From NCBI RefSeq assembly GCF_000803065.1, contig NZ_JSXI01000024.1, positions 1 through 64,000 on the forward strand: 64,000 nt of DNA, given 5' to 3'. Below, in pieces: positions 8,394 to 17,860 of the stretch. The notes under the pieces are model-generated. The model made no database searches and had not been told where the DNA came from. It saw only the letters and a program-made list of their open reading frames with translations. The position numbers and the translations under genes were made by a program. How positions within the stretch are numbered: the first letter of the stretch is position 1; every line of letters starts with the position of its first letter. The stretch comes from Sphingomonas sp. ERG5. GTDB lineage: Bacteria; Pseudomonadota; Alphaproteobacteria; Sphingomonadales; Sphingomonadaceae.

Positions 8394-9764
8394 CTATTCG
8401 TCGCGCGTTTCGGTAATCCCGAGCAGCTTCAATTTTCGATGCAATGCCGACCGCTCCATGCCGATGAAGTGGGCGGTGCGCGAGATATTGCCCGAGAAAC
8501 GCCGAATCTGGACGCGCAGATATTCGCGTTCGAACGTCTCTCGCGCCTCACGCAGGGGGGATCCCATGATCGCGTTGGTACCACCCATATCGCCCGGCTC
8601 ACCCAGCACTTCGGCGGGAAGCAAGTCGAGATCGATTCGTCCGATCCGGTCGCCCGGTGCGAGAATGACCGTGCGCTCGACCACATTGCGCAACTGTCGG
8701 ACATTGCCCGGCCATTCATAGGATTGCAGCGCGACCATCGCGTCGGGCGCGATCTCCGGCGTCGGCACGCGGCGTTCCGAAGCGTAATGCGCCATGAAAT
8801 GATTGACCAATGCGGGAATATCCTCGCGCCTTTCGCTCAGACCGGGGATCAGCACCGGCACCACGTTGAGGCGGTAATAGAGATCCTCGCGGAAGCGTCC
8901 CTCGGCGATTTCGGACATCAGGTCGCGCGATGTCGCCGACACGACACGCACATCGACCTTGACGATGCGCTGCCCGCCAACACGCGTGAAGCTCTGATCG
9001 GTCAGCACACGCAGAATCCGTGCCTGAGTCGCGATCGGCATGTCGGCGATCTCGTCGAGGAACAAGGTGCCGCCATGTGCCTGTTCAAGCAGCCCGGGGC
9101 GAACGATGCCGCCGCTTTCCTCGGCGCCGAACAATTCCTCCTCGACGCGTTCCGGGGTCATGCGCGCCGCGCTGACGATCACGAACGGCGCGTCGGCGCG
9201 CTGACTCCAGCCGTGAAGCAGACGCGCGGCGACTTCCTTGCCGACGCCAGCCGCGCCCATCACCAGCACACGGCTGCCGGTTGACGCGACGCGCTTCAGT
9301 GTGGCGCGGACGCCGTTGATCGCGGTCGAACTGCCGGTGAGGTCATTGTCGCGACCAGCGCTGGCGCGCAGCGAGGCGACTTCGCGGCGCAGGCGTTCGG
9401 TCTCGGTCGCACGCGCAACCATCAGCAGCAAGCGCTCGGCCTCGAACGGTTTTTCGATGAAATCGGCGGCGCCGCGGCGGATCGCAGCGACAGCGGTGTC
9501 GAGATTGCCATGGCCCGAGATGACCAGCACCGGAATCGACGGGTCGCGCCGCTTCAATTCGTCGAGCAATTCCAGCCCGTCGAGCCGCGATCCCTGCAGC
9601 CAGACATCGAGCAGCACCAGCGACGGGCGCCGCGCCGCGATCGCCTCCAGCGCGGCGTCGCTGTCGGCGGCGCTGCGGGTTTCATAACCTTCGTCTTCGA
9701 GCACGCCCGAGACGAGTTCGCGAATGTCGCGTTCGTCGTCGACGATGAGGATATCGAGTGCCAT
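8394..9764 (-). CDS. ntrX: Response regulator NtrX (AAA+ family, lacks the GAFTGA motif)
   Basis: NtrX partners sensor kinase NtrY in nitrogen/redox control. Receiver domain about 1-120 with phospho-acceptor Asp53 (LVLLDVW), AAA+ domain about 145-380 (degenerate Walker A GAAGVGKE, Walker [15 protein letters not shown]-finger region FREDLYYRLN) and a Fis-type C-terminal helix-turn-helix (ISRTAHFIGMERSALHRKLK). The sigma-54 contact loop GAFTGA is absent: the region reads FGAEESGGIVRPG. It therefore probably does not activate sigma-54 promoters. ATG 9764 is two bases past the ntrY stop, giving 456 aa. Confidence 0.93.
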   Translation of the reverse strand: MALDILIVDDERDIRELVSGVLEDEGYETRSAADSDAALEAIAARRPSLVLLDVWLQGSRLDGLELLDELKRRDPSIPVLVISGHGNLDTAVAAIRRGAADFIEKPFEAERLLLMVARATETERLRREVASLRASAGRDNDLTGSSTAINGVRATLKRVASTGSRVLVMGAAGVGKEVAARLLHGWSQRADAPFVIVSAARMTPERVEEELFGAEESGGIVRPGLLEQAHGGTLFLDEIADMPIATQARILRVLTDQSFTRVGGQRIVKVDVRVVSATSRDLMSEIAEGRFREDLYYRLNVVPVLIPGLSERREDIPALVNHFMAHYASERRVPTPEIAPDAMVALQSYEWPGNVRQLRNVVERTVILAPGDRIGRIDLDLLPAEVLGEPGDMGGTNAIMGSPLREARETFEREYLRVQIRRFSGNISRTAHFIGMERSALHRKLKLLGITETRDE

Positions 9765-9766
9765 GG

Positions 9767-11986
9767 TCAGGTCCGATTTCGTGTGAGTTCGGTGGGGCGA
9801 CGATCGTCGCTGTCGACGACGGCAGCATCCGCACCGCTGCCGGCATCCATCGCCGAAAGTGCGGCGGTGTCGAAAGTCATGACAACGAGAGTCCCCCCGC
9901 CCTCGCGGTCGCCGAACGAGATGGTGCCGCAATGTTCCTCGACGATCTTCTTCACAATCGCGAGGCCGAGACCGGTGCCGCGGGCGCGTGTCGTCATATA
10001 GGGTTCGACAATCCGATCGCGCGCGGCGGGCAGGCCGACGCCATTGTCGGACACGGTGATACGGACGGTACGCGCCGTGTTGCGGCTGACCGTCATGGCG
10101 ACCTCACCAGCGCCCTCCCCATCGATCGCCTCGATCGCCTCGACCGCGTTCTTGACGATATTGGTCAGTGCCTGGCCGATCTGACGACGATCGCAGACCA
10201 GTTCGAGCCCGGGATCGTCATTGGTCATGGCGAAGCGGATGGCCGGATGGGCAACCTCATGGAGGAACAATGTCTGCTTGGCGATGTCACCGATCACCTC
10301 GTTGCGAAACAGCGGCTTTGGCATGCGCGCGAAGGAGGAGAATTCATCGACCATGCGGCGCAGATCGCCGACCTGGCGAATGATCGTCTCGGTCAGGCGC
10401 GCAAAGGTGCCGTCGTCGCTGGCGATCTGTTTGCCATAACGGCGCTGCAGCCGCTCGGCGGCAAGCTGGATCGGGGTCAGCGGGTTCTTGATCTCATGCG
10501 CGATACGGCGCGCGACGTCGGACCAGGCGGCGCGGCGCTGATCGAGCAATTGCTGCGTGATGTCGTCGAAGGTCAGGATCGGCCCATCCTCCGAGCGCGC
10601 GATCTTCACCGCCAGCGTCTTGGCGTCACCGCCGGCATCGATCTCGACGATGGCATCGCGCGCATCGCTCTCGATCAATGTGGCGAGTTCGGGCGAGATA
10701 TCGCCAAGCGGGCGGCCGACCGGGTTGCTGTCGCCGATATTGAGGAATTCGACCGCGGAGCGGTTGATCAACCGGATCGTGCCGTCGCCGGCAATCGAGA
10801 CCACGCCGGCGGAAACGCCCGACATCACTGCCTCGATCAGCGCGCGGCGACTTTCCAGCGCTCCGGTCTGTTCCTCAAGACGTCCAGTCATCTGATTGAA
10901 GGCGTTGGCAAGTGTGCCAACCTCATCCTCGGTCTTCGGCGCGGGCACGCGCGCGGTGAGGTCACCATCGCTGACCCGACGCGCGGCGGCAACCAGTTCT
11001 CCTACCGGCCGCACCAGCCGGTCGGCGACCGCGAGTGCGATCCACACCGCGATCCCGACGATCAGCAGCGAAATGCCCAGCAGCGCCGCATTGAAGCGCA
11101 ATTGCAGCGCACGCGACCGCGACTGCAGCACGTGATAATCGGCAAGGATGGCGTCGCCACGCTTGAGCTGTGCCGCCAGCTGTTCGTCGAACACTTTGGC
11201 GGTGTAGAGATAGGCGTGGCTACCATAGTCCAGCGCGACAACGGCGCCGGCGCGATCCTTGTTCTGCACTGTCACGAAGGGCGCGCCGTGATCGATATCG
11301 TCCATCATCTGCGTGGTGACGATATTCTCCAGGGGGCGGCCATAGGGATTGAGGACAGCCAGCGGATCCTTGTCATTGCGCCGCAGGATCATCGCTTCGG
11401 ACAATTCGCGGTTAAAGGTCTGCAGGAACAGTTGGTCGCCGAACTTCGGGTCGTCGATCCGCCAATGACGCAAGTCGCGAGCCAGATCCCCGCTCATCGC
11501 CCTGGTCTGATCGGCCACGCGACCCAACTCGCGCTGGTAATTCTCGCGCACCAGGGCGCTGGCATTCTCCAACATGCCGCGCGCACGATCGGACGACCAG
11601 AACTCGACGCCATATTGGAACAGCAGCGACGCGAAAATTACCACAAGCAAGGTGGGGACCGCGGCAACCACCGAGAACATCGCCACGAGTTGCACATGGA
11701 GCCGCCCACGTCCGCCAAGCGGCGATCGAGCGGCGCGCCGCATCGCGACTCGCCGGCCGAGCAGCACCATCAGGGCGATACCCGGGAGCAGATTCGCGAC
11801 CAGCAGCAGAGCGATGATGGTGGGGGTCAGCGACCGCTGCGGCGCCTCGCCACCTGTGACCACGAAGTAAGTGGTCACCGCGATCGCAATCGCGCCACCG
11901 AGCACCAGCAGCTCGACAAACGGTGTGACACTGAACCGTCGGCCCTGTGTTTTGGTTCTGATCGTAGGTGCCAATTCGGCGTTCAT
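9767..11986 (-). CDS. ntrY: Membrane sensor histidine kinase NtrY
   Basis: 739 aa. Several N-terminal membrane segments (about residues 24-43, 55-77, 97-125) are followed by a periplasmic region, another membrane segment near 300, a HAMP domain (ADRLVRPVGELVAAARRVSD), a PAS-like region (about 380-480), the dimerisation/phosphoacceptor helix (RIAHEIKNPLTPIQLAAERL) and the ATPase domain (VKNAVEAIEAI, DNGVGLP, GTGLGLAIVKKI). NtrY phosphorylates NtrX and responds to nitrogen or oxygen state in other alphaproteobacteria. It lies 52 bp after ntrC and is tightly linked to ntrX. Confidence 0.95.
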   Translation of the reverse strand: MNAELAPTIRTKTQGRRFSVTPFVELLVLGGAIAIAVTTYFVVTGGEAPQRSLTPTIIALLLVANLLPGIALMVLLGRRVAMRRAARSPLGGRGRLHVQLVAMFSVVAAVPTLLVVIFASLLFQYGVEFWSSDRARGMLENASALVRENYQRELGRVADQTRAMSGDLARDLRHWRIDDPKFGDQLFLQTFNRELSEAMILRRNDKDPLAVLNPYGRPLENIVTTQMMDDIDHGAPFVTVQNKDRAGAVVALDYGSHAYLYTAKVFDEQLAAQLKRGDAILADYHVLQSRSRALQLRFNAALLGISLLIVGIAVWIALAVADRLVRPVGELVAAARRVSDGDLTARVPAPKTEDEVGTLANAFNQMTGRLEEQTGALESRRALIEAVMSGVSAGVVSIAGDGTIRLINRSAVEFLNIGDSNPVGRPLGDISPELATLIESDARDAIVEIDAGGDAKTLAVKIARSEDGPILTFDDITQQLLDQRRAAWSDVARRIAHEIKNPLTPIQLAAERLQRRYGKQIASDDGTFARLTETIIRQVGDLRRMVDEFSSFARMPKPLFRNEVIGDIAKQTLFLHEVAHPAIRFAMTNDDPGLELVCDRRQIGQALTNIVKNAVEAIEAIDGEGAGEVAMTVSRNTARTVRITVSDNGVGLPAARDRIVEPYMTTRARGTGLGLAIVKKIVEEHCGTISFGDREGGGTLVVMTFDTAALSAMDAGSGADAAVVDSDDRRPTELTRNRT

Positions 11987-12038
11987 CGTGTCTTATCTAC
12001 AACGACACCGTTGCAAATAGAACACAGAATCGAACGGG

Positions 12039-13490
12039 TCAGCCCGCATCCGCCTCGGTCGAACGCCCCGCCGCCGGGTCGATGCCCAGCATATCGAGAC
12101 GCTTTCTCAGTGTATTGCGGTTGATTCCCAGTGCGCGCGCGGCGCGCAACTGGTTCTGGCCATGGCGGGCAAGCATGGCTTCGATCAGGGGGCGTTCGAC
12201 CTCGCCGATGATGCGATCGTACAACGATCCGTCGTCGAGCGTCGCGGGTTCCTCGCGTGCCATGCGTTCGAGTCGCGCACGAACCGCGGCTTCGATCCCG
12301 GGATCGCTTTCGAAGACCGTCGGCGCGGCCGCCCGGGCGCCGAGCATCGCCCTCACCTCATCCGCGTCGATTCGCTCGTCACGGCTGAGCACCGCCATGC
12401 GGCGCATGATATTCTCGAGCTCGCGGACATTACCCGGCCAGTCGTAATTCTCCAGCGCAACGATCGCGGCTGGCGCGAGTTGCTTGCGCGGCAGGCCGCT
12501 TTCCGCCGCCCGGTCGAGGAAATGACGCGCGAGCAGGGCGACGTCTTGACGTCGTGCGCGCAACGCCGGCAGCGTGACCGGCACGACATTGAGGCGGTAG
12601 AACAGATCCTCACGGAACTGCCCGCCACTGACGAGTTGCGCGAGATCGCGATTGGTCGCGGCGACAATGCGCACATCGGCGCGGATCGTTCGGGCTCCAC
12701 CCACCGTGGTAAACTCGCCTGACTGAAGCACCCGAAGCAGCCGGGTCTGCGCTTCCATCGGCATGTCGCCGATCTCATCGAGGAACAATGTACCACCAGC
12801 GGCCTGTTCGAACCGGCCAGCCGACCGCGCCTGCGCGCCAGTGAAAGCGCCGCGTTCATGACCGAACAATTCTGCCTCGATCAGCTCGCGTGGGATCGCC
12901 GCCATGTTGATCGCGATGAAGGGTGAGCGGCGGCGCGTGCCCAGATCATGAATCGCGCGCGCGACCAGTTCCTTGCCGGTGCCGGATTCGCCCGAGATCA
13001 ACACGGTGAGGTCGTTCGACACCACGCGCGCGATTACGCGATAGACATCCTGCATCGCCGGGGAGCGGCCGATCAGCGGCAGGGTATTGTCGTCCTTGTC
13101 GATAGCGTCGAGGGGCGCGCCCTTGTGGCGGGCGAGCGCGCCCTGCACTGCGCGCGACAAGGCATCGAGATCGAATGGCTTGGGCAGATAGTCATACGCA
13201 CCCACCTCGTTCGCACGAACCGCGGTGTTCAGCGTATTCTGCGCCGACAGCACGATGACGGGAAGAGTCGGGTGTTCGGCAGTCAACCGCGCGACACGGT
13301 CCAGCCCATTGCCGTCGGGCAGAACGACATCGGAAATCACCACATCGGGCAAGCGGATCGCTAGTTGCACATCGAGCTCGGCCAGCGTGGCGGCCGTGGT
13401 CACGGCATGCCCCGCCCGGCGCAGCGACTGCGCTACCACGGTACGGATCGCGGCATCGTCATCGACGACCAGGATGGTGCCGTTCTTCAT
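12039..13490 (-). CDS. ntrC: Nitrogen regulation response regulator NtrC
   Basis: Sigma-54-dependent activator of nitrogen assimilation genes. Receiver domain with Asp54 ([10 protein letters not shown]), AAA+ domain with Walker A GESGTGKE, intact sigma-54 contact motif ERGAFTGA, Walker [14 protein letters not shown], and C-terminal Fis-type helix-turn-helix ([19 protein letters not shown]). 483 aa, the family length. Its ATG overlaps the ntrB stop by four bases (ATGA), so the pair is translationally coupled. Unlike the NtrX encoded downstream, it keeps every motif needed to act at sigma-54 promoters. Confidence 0.96.
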   Translation of the reverse strand: MKNGTILVVDDDAAIRTVVAQSLRRAGHAVTTAATLAELDVQLAIRLPDVVISDVVLPDGNGLDRVARLTAEHPTLPVIVLSAQNTLNTAVRANEVGAYDYLPKPFDLDALSRAVQGALARHKGAPLDAIDKDDNTLPLIGRSPAMQDVYRVIARVVSNDLTVLISGESGTGKELVARAIHDLGTRRRSPFIAINMAAIPRELIEAELFGHERGAFTGAQARSAGRFEQAAGGTLFLDEIGDMPMEAQTRLLRVLQSGEFTTVGGARTIRADVRIVAATNRDLAQLVSGGQFREDLFYRLNVVPVTLPALRARRQDVALLARHFLDRAAESGLPRKQLAPAAIVALENYDWPGNVRELENIMRRMAVLSRDERIDADEVRAMLGARAAAPTVFESDPGIEAAVRARLERMAREEPATLDDGSLYDRIIGEVERPLIEAMLARHGQNQLRAARALGINRNTLRKRLDMLGIDPAAGRSTEADAG

Positions 13491-14572
13491 GACGATCCTC
13501 TCGGCAACAGGATGCGGAAGACGGTCGCTTCAGGCATCCCTTCACGGGCATATTGGATGATGCCGCCCATATCACGCACCAGCTTGTCGACCAGAGCGAG
13601 GCCAAGCCCCTGCCCCTCCGGTTTGCCCGAGATGAACGGGTCGAACAGATGTTCGGCGATATCGGCCGGCGCACCGGGGCCATTGTCGATCACGCAGATC
13701 TCGATCGGCAGCGGCTGGCGCGGACGGCCCGGGGCGGCGCTGACCGCCATACCGTGGCGATAGGCGGTGGCGAGCGTGATGCGCGCATCGGCCTGCTGCG
13801 CCATTGCCTCGGACGCGTTCTTGAGCAGGTTGAGAATTACCTGGAGCATCGCGTCGCGATCGACCAGAGCCGGCGGCAGCGAGGGATCGAAGCGCTCGTC
13901 GATGGTGACGTCACGCGCAAAGCCGGCCAGTGCGACGCGCCGCGCATGGTCGAGTAGCGGATAGATATTCTCCGGTGCCGGGTTGAGCGGTCGCGTGTCG
14001 GTGAAGTCCTGCATGCGGTCGATCAGCGCGGCGATGCGGTCGACCTCGGTCGTGATCAGTGTGGTGAGTTCGTCCGCCCCCTCCCCGCCGGTCGCAAGCA
14101 ATTGCGCCGCACCACGAATGCCCGAGAGCGGATTCTTGATTTCGTGCGCGAGCATCGCCGCCGCACCGACCGCGGCGCGTGCGGCGGAAGCGCGATCAGC
14201 GCTATTCCCCATACGGCGCGAGGCCGCGGCATGGTGAAGCGTGATGATGCGCCAGCCGGGATGATCGGCGACAGGAGCTTCGATGAAGTCTACCCGCATG
14301 CGGCCACCGCGCGCGGTGTCGATTTCGGTATCGAACGCGGCAAAGCCATGACTGTCGCGGCCATTATCGTCGCGCGGCGATTGCAGCACCGCGTCGACCG
14401 GCTGGCCGATCATTGCGCGTTCGGAAAGATTGAGCAGCGTTTCGCACTCGGCATTGGCGTGCGCGATGCACCCCGCCGGGTCGACCGTCAGCACGGCCAC
14501 CGGTAGCGCCGCGAAGAGATGCGCGAACTCCGGACCGGGCCCCATACCCGATGGGGCGTCCGGCACCGTCAT
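13487..14572 (-). CDS. ntrB: Nitrogen regulation sensor kinase NtrB (NRII)
   Basis: Cytosolic kinase/phosphatase for NtrC, controlled by PII proteins in the known systems. N-terminal PAS domain (about 15-120, LTVDPAGCIAHANAECETLL), phosphoacceptor helix MLAHEIKNPLSGIRGAAQLL and ATPase motifs (NLLKNASEAM, CVIDNGPG, GQGLGLALVDKL). No membrane segments. ATG 14572 follows the dusB stop by four bases and gives 361 aa; longer in-frame openings overlap dusB and are not needed. Part of the dusB-ntrBC operon typical of alphaproteobacteria. Confidence 0.95.
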   Translation of the reverse strand: MTVPDAPSGMGPGPEFAHLFAALPVAVLTVDPAGCIAHANAECETLLNLSERAMIGQPVDAVLQSPRDDNGRDSHGFAAFDTEIDTARGGRMRVDFIEAPVADHPGWRIITLHHAAASRRMGNSADRASAARAAVGAAAMLAHEIKNPLSGIRGAAQLLATGGEGADELTTLITTEVDRIAALIDRMQDFTDTRPLNPAPENIYPLLDHARRVALAGFARDVTIDERFDPSLPPALVDRDAMLQVILNLLKNASEAMAQQADARITLATAYRHGMAVSAAPGRPRQPLPIEICVIDNGPGAPADIAEHLFDPFISGKPEGQGLGLALVDKLVRDMGGIIQYAREGMPEATVFRILLPRGSS

Positions 14573-14576
14573 GACG

Positions 14577-15590
14577 TCACGCCGCGACCGCTTCCGGCGC
14601 CTGGTCCCGCCAGGGCGCGTAGAATTCGGCGAGCATGGCCTGCACTGTCTTCGGATCGGCGATCTGGTTGACGCGGTTGCGGAACTCGGCCGAACCGTGC
14701 AGCCCACGCGTGTACCAGCCGATATGTTTCCGCGCCATATTGACGCCGGTTTCGATGCCATAATGCGCGAGCATTTCATCATAATGCTCTGCAATAACGT
14801 CATATTGTTCCGAAACGCTTGGGTCGGGAAGGCGCTGGCCGCTGGCGAACCATTCCATAACCTGGGCAAGCAGCCAGGGCCGGCCATAAGCGCCGCGCCC
14901 GATCATGATGCCATCGGCGCCGGATTGTTCCAGCGCGGCCTCTGCATCCTCGATCGAGCAAATATCGCCATTGGCGATCACCGGCACCCCGACCGCATCC
15001 TTCACCCGACGGATGAAAGCCCAGTCAGCATTGCCCTTGTACATCTGGTTGCGGGTTCGACCGTGCACGGTGATCAGCTTGACGCCAAGATCCTCGGCAA
15101 TGCGCGACAATTCGGGCGCATTGAGGCTATCGTGACACCAACCCATGCGCATCTTGAGCGTGACCGGCACGCTGACCGCATCGACCACGCCGCGGATGAT
15201 CGCCCCGGCATTGTCGAGATCGCGCATCAGCGCTGACCCGGCATCGCCATTGGTCACCTTGCGGACCGGGCAGCCCATATTGATGTCGACGATCGCCGCG
15301 CCGCGATCCTCGCTGAGCTTGGCCGCTTCGCCCATCTCATAGGGCGTGCAGCCGACCAGTTGCATCGACACCGGATCCTCGATCGGATCCCAGGCCGCTT
15401 TTTGCAGCGACTGGCGTGTTTCGCGGATCGCGGCCTGGCTCGCGACCATTTCGGTCACGTTGAGGCCTGAGCCATAGCGGCGCACGAGCTTGCGGAACGG
15501 CATATCGGTCACGCCGGTCATCGGCGCGAGCACGACGGGGCGTTCGATCCGGACGGGCCCGATCTGGATGGGGGACAAGGTATTTTTCAT
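14577..15590 (-). CDS. dusB: tRNA dihydrouridine synthase DusB (NifR3)
   Basis: FMN enzyme reducing uridines in the tRNA D-loop. TIM-barrel signatures: [15 protein letters not shown] at the FMN site, [20 protein letters not shown] with the catalytic Cys, and [14 protein letters not shown] plus PVIANGDI for phosphate binding. 337 aa, the expected length. It heads the ntrB-ntrC-ntrY-ntrX-hfq-hflX series on the minus strand, an order conserved from rhizobia to sphingomonads. The usual upstream neighbour ispDF is instead 8 kb away, separated by the hexuronate island. Confidence 0.95.
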   Translation of the reverse strand: MKNTLSPIQIGPVRIERPVVLAPMTGVTDMPFRKLVRRYGSGLNVTEMVASQAAIRETRQSLQKAAWDPIEDPVSMQLVGCTPYEMGEAAKLSEDRGAAIVDINMGCPVRKVTNGDAGSALMRDLDNAGAIIRGVVDAVSVPVTLKMRMGWCHDSLNAPELSRIAEDLGVKLITVHGRTRNQMYKGNADWAFIRRVKDAVGVPVIANGDICSIEDAEAALEQSGADGIMIGRGAYGRPWLLAQVMEWFASGQRLPDPSVSEQYDVIAEHYDEMLAHYGIETGVNMARKHIGWYTRGLHGSAEFRNRVNQIADPKTVQAMLAEFYAPWRDQAPEAVAA

Positions 15591-15711
15591 GGAGTGCCTG
15601 AAAAACGGGCAGTACGCGAGATGCCCCTAAATGGCAAGCCGAGCCGTCAGGCAAGTGGATCACGGATTGCGTGCCTGTTCCTGTAATTTCGAAACAAGGG
15701 CCGCAGGCCCA

Positions 15712-16374
15712 TCAGGCATAGCGTTCCGCCACCTTGGACTTCTGCAGCTTCTGCAGCGCGGAATAGACTTCAGACAGCATCGCGCGGACCATGTGCTCGG
15801 CGGCGACAGGATCGCGGCTGATGATGATGTCGAGGAGGTCGAGATGCGCGGTGACGATGTCCGCCATCGCGCCTTCGCTCGCGACATGCGTGTGAAACAG
15901 CCAGCCTGAGCGACGATAGAGTGTCTGTAGCGGCATCAGCGTATTGCCCAGCATCATCTCACCCGAAGCCGCCAGGATCACCGCATTCAACTGGCTGTCG
16001 ACGACGTTGAACTCGGCCAGCGTCATCCCATCGCGACCTGCGCGCAACGCCTCGGCCGCGGCCGAAAGTTGCTCGATATGGTCGGCGTCAGCGCGTTGCG
16101 CGGCCAATTTGCAGGCGATCGCCTCCATTTCGATCCGCACCGGCAGAAGCAACCGCTCCTCTTCCAGATCAAGCGGCGCGATACGCAATCCCGATCGCGG
16201 CTGAACATGGATGAGCCGCGCTGTCGACAGCCGCTTGACCGCGTCATGGACCGGCGTGCGCCCGAACCCGGACAGCCGTTCGAGTTCGCCCAGCGTCGTC
16301 CGCGCGCCGGGTTGCAGATCAGTCGTGACAATCAGTGATTCCAGCCGGTCGAAAGCCTGCTGTGACAAACTCAT
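15712..16374 (-). CDS. GntR-family (FCD domain) transcriptional regulator
   Basis: 220 aa. N-terminal winged helix (AFDRLESLIVTTDLQPG ... GFGRTPVHDAVKRLSTARL, residues about 5-65) and a C-terminal all-helical FCD ligand domain (about 85-210) with metal/ligand-type residues (EFNVVDSQLN, HLDLLDIIISRD). ATG 16374 is chosen; TTG 16383 is possible. It is divergent from the transporter and mannonate dehydratase genes, with a perfect palindrome between them that recurs before the downstream TonB receptor. By analogy to UxuR/ExuR-type regulators it probably represses hexuronate genes until an intermediate binds (inference). Confidence 0.9.
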   Translation of the reverse strand: MSLSQQAFDRLESLIVTTDLQPGARTTLGELERLSGFGRTPVHDAVKRLSTARLIHVQPRSGLRIAPLDLEEERLLLPVRIEMEAIACKLAAQRADADHIEQLSAAAEALRAGRDGMTLAEFNVVDSQLNAVILAASGEMMLGNTLMPLQTLYRRSGWLFHTHVASEGAMADIVTAHLDLLDIIISRDPVAAEHMVRAMLSEVYSALQKLQKSKVAERYA

Positions 16375-16453
16375 ATTCGGCAACGCTGATCCCGATCCCC
16401 CTGCCGCCCCGGTCGCGTGGGCTGGTTATGAACCTGTTGTGGCCCATCCGGGC

Positions 16454-16480
16454 TTTACAGCCAAGCAGCGAGCATCTAGT
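16454..16480 (+). promoter_or_regulatory. Possible promoter of the transporter-mannonate dehydratase unit
   Basis: TTTACA (16454-16459) and TCTAGT (16475-16480) resemble sigma-70 -35 and -10 elements with a short 15-bp spacer. The palindromic operator starts four bases downstream, where a bound repressor would block initiation. The match to consensus is only partial, so this is tentative. Confidence 0.3.
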
Positions 16481-16483
16481 TCA

Positions 16484-16499
16484 ATCTGAAATTTCAGAT
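16484..16499. promoter_or_regulatory. Palindromic operator, copy 1 (before the MFS transporter)
   Basis: ATCTGAAATTTCAGAT is a perfect 16-bp palindrome in the GntR/transporter intergenic region, 31 bp before the transporter start. The identical 16-mer recurs at 19079-19094 before the TonB receptor gene. Two identical sites flanking one pathway, next to a GntR-type gene, strongly suggest the operator of that regulator. Confidence 0.75.
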
Positions 16500-16530
16500 A
16501 ATGACGATGGTAGCGGGAGAGTTGGGGGAC

Positions 16531-17841
16531 ATGGCAACGGTGACGCTGGTCACGCAGAAACCGGCAGGCCGGCGGCGCTGGATGATCGCGGTGCTGCTCG
16601 GCGTCGGCGTGATCGTCAACTATTTCGACCGCGTGATCCTGACCGTTGCGGCCCCCGCAATTCAGAGTGATTTCGGCTTCGACAGCCTGACAATCGGACT
16701 GTTGCTCGGCGCATTCGGCTGGACCTATGGGTCGCTGCAGATCCCGGTCGGGCTGCTGCTCGATCGGTTCGGCGTTCGTCGGGTGATGACGATCAGCATC
16801 GTGCTATGGGCGCTCGCCTCGTTCGTCACCAGCGCGGCGATCGGCGTTGGCAGCCTGTTCGTCGCCCGGCTGCTGCTCGGCGTCGCCGAGGCTCCCGCTT
16901 TTCCCGCCAACGCCAAGGCGATCGGTTACTGGTTCCCGCGCGCCGAGCGCAGTTTCGCGACCGCCCTGTTCGATGCCGCAGCCAAATTCTCCAACGTCAT
17001 CGCCATCCCCGTGGTGGCTTTACTGGTCGTTTCGCTGGGTTGGCGGGGCGCGTTCATCGCCACCGGTTTCCTGTCGCTGCTCTATTTCTTCCTGTTCCGC
17101 CGCCTGTACCGCGAACCTGCCGAGGATACTCGGCTAAGCGCGGAGGAACGCGCCTACATCATTGCAGGCGGCGCGACGGCCGAAGGGCTGGCGCACACTG
17201 GCGGGTTGTCCCTGCTCGGTTATCTGCTGCGGCGGCGCAAGGTCTGGGGACTGAGCATCGGCTTTGCCTGCTACGGCTACGCCTTCGCGTTCTTCATCTT
17301 CTGGCTGCCCGGCTATCTGGTGCAGGAGATGAAGATGGACCTGCTCTCATCCGCGGGTTTCACCATCGTTCCATGGATGTGCGCGACCGCGTCCGACCTG
17401 CTCGTCGGCGGCTGGTTGATCGACCATCTCGTCGGGCGTGGCTGGAACGAGACGCGGGTGCGCAAGTCGATCATCGTGTCAGGTATGGTGACTGGCCTGT
17501 CGGTTGTCGGTGCGGGGCTGACGCACGATCCCTATTGGGCGATCGCCTGGATCACGCTGTCGCTGAGCGGCCTGGCCGCCGCTGCACCGGCGAGTTGGTC
17601 ACTGCCGTCGCTGATCGCGCCACGCGGCGGCGCCGGAACGATCGGCGGCATCATGAACTTCATGAACAGCATCACCGGGATCGCCGCGCCCGCGGCAACC
17701 GGCTTCATCGTCGCCACGACGCACTCGTTCAGCGGCGCGTTTCTGCTCGCCGGCGCGGTGCTCGCCATCGGCATCTTCTTCTTTACCGTCGTCATGGGAA
17801 ACGTCGCGCCGATCCCTGAACCGACCCTCCATACCGTCTGA
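16531..17841 (+). CDS. MFS transporter, anion:cation symporter type (probable hexuronate/aldonate uptake)
   Basis: 436 aa from ATG 16531, which is preceded by GGGGG; ATG 16501 is possible but overlaps the operator region. About 12 hydrophobic segments with the ACS-family signatures [18 protein letters not shown] in the first helix region and [12 protein letters not shown] in the loop between helices 2 and 3. ExuT/GudP-like members of this family import hexuronates, aldonates or glucarate by proton symport. It is followed 19 bp later by mannonate dehydratase, so glucuronate, galacturonate or an aldonate is the likely inner-membrane substrate (inference from context). Confidence 0.88.
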   Translation: MATVTLVTQKPAGRRRWMIAVLLGVGVIVNYFDRVILTVAAPAIQSDFGFDSLTIGLLLGAFGWTYGSLQIPVGLLLDRFGVRRVMTISIVLWALASFVTSAAIGVGSLFVARLLLGVAEAPAFPANAKAIGYWFPRAERSFATALFDAAAKFSNVIAIPVVALLVVSLGWRGAFIATGFLSLLYFFLFRRLYREPAEDTRLSAEERAYIIAGGATAEGLAHTGGLSLLGYLLRRRKVWGLSIGFACYGYAFAFFIFWLPGYLVQEMKMDLLSSAGFTIVPWMCATASDLLVGGWLIDHLVGRGWNETRVRKSIIVSGMVTGLSVVGAGLTHDPYWAIAWITLSLSGLAAAAPASWSLPSLIAPRGGAGTIGGIMNFMNSITGIAAPAATGFIVATTHSFSGAFLLAGAVLAIGIFFFTVVMGNVAPIPEPTLHTV

Positions 17842-17860
17842 TTCCAGGATCCGTAGAGTT

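Noticed and set aside
7602..9284. Long plus-strand open frame (560 codons) opposite hfq and ntrX
   Set aside because: Crosses two well-supported genes and their intergenic gap; no recognisable domain or ribosome-binding site.
11987..12038. CAACG/CGTTG short inverted repeat between ntrC and ntrY, considered as a promoter or operator
   Set aside because: Arms of only five bases; such repeats are expected by chance in this composition.
9758..12124. Very long open frame (788 codons) on the plus strand opposite ntrY
   Set aside because: It is entirely antisense to a motif-complete NtrY, has no domain and a His/Gln/Arg-rich composition typical of reverse frames in GC-rich genes.
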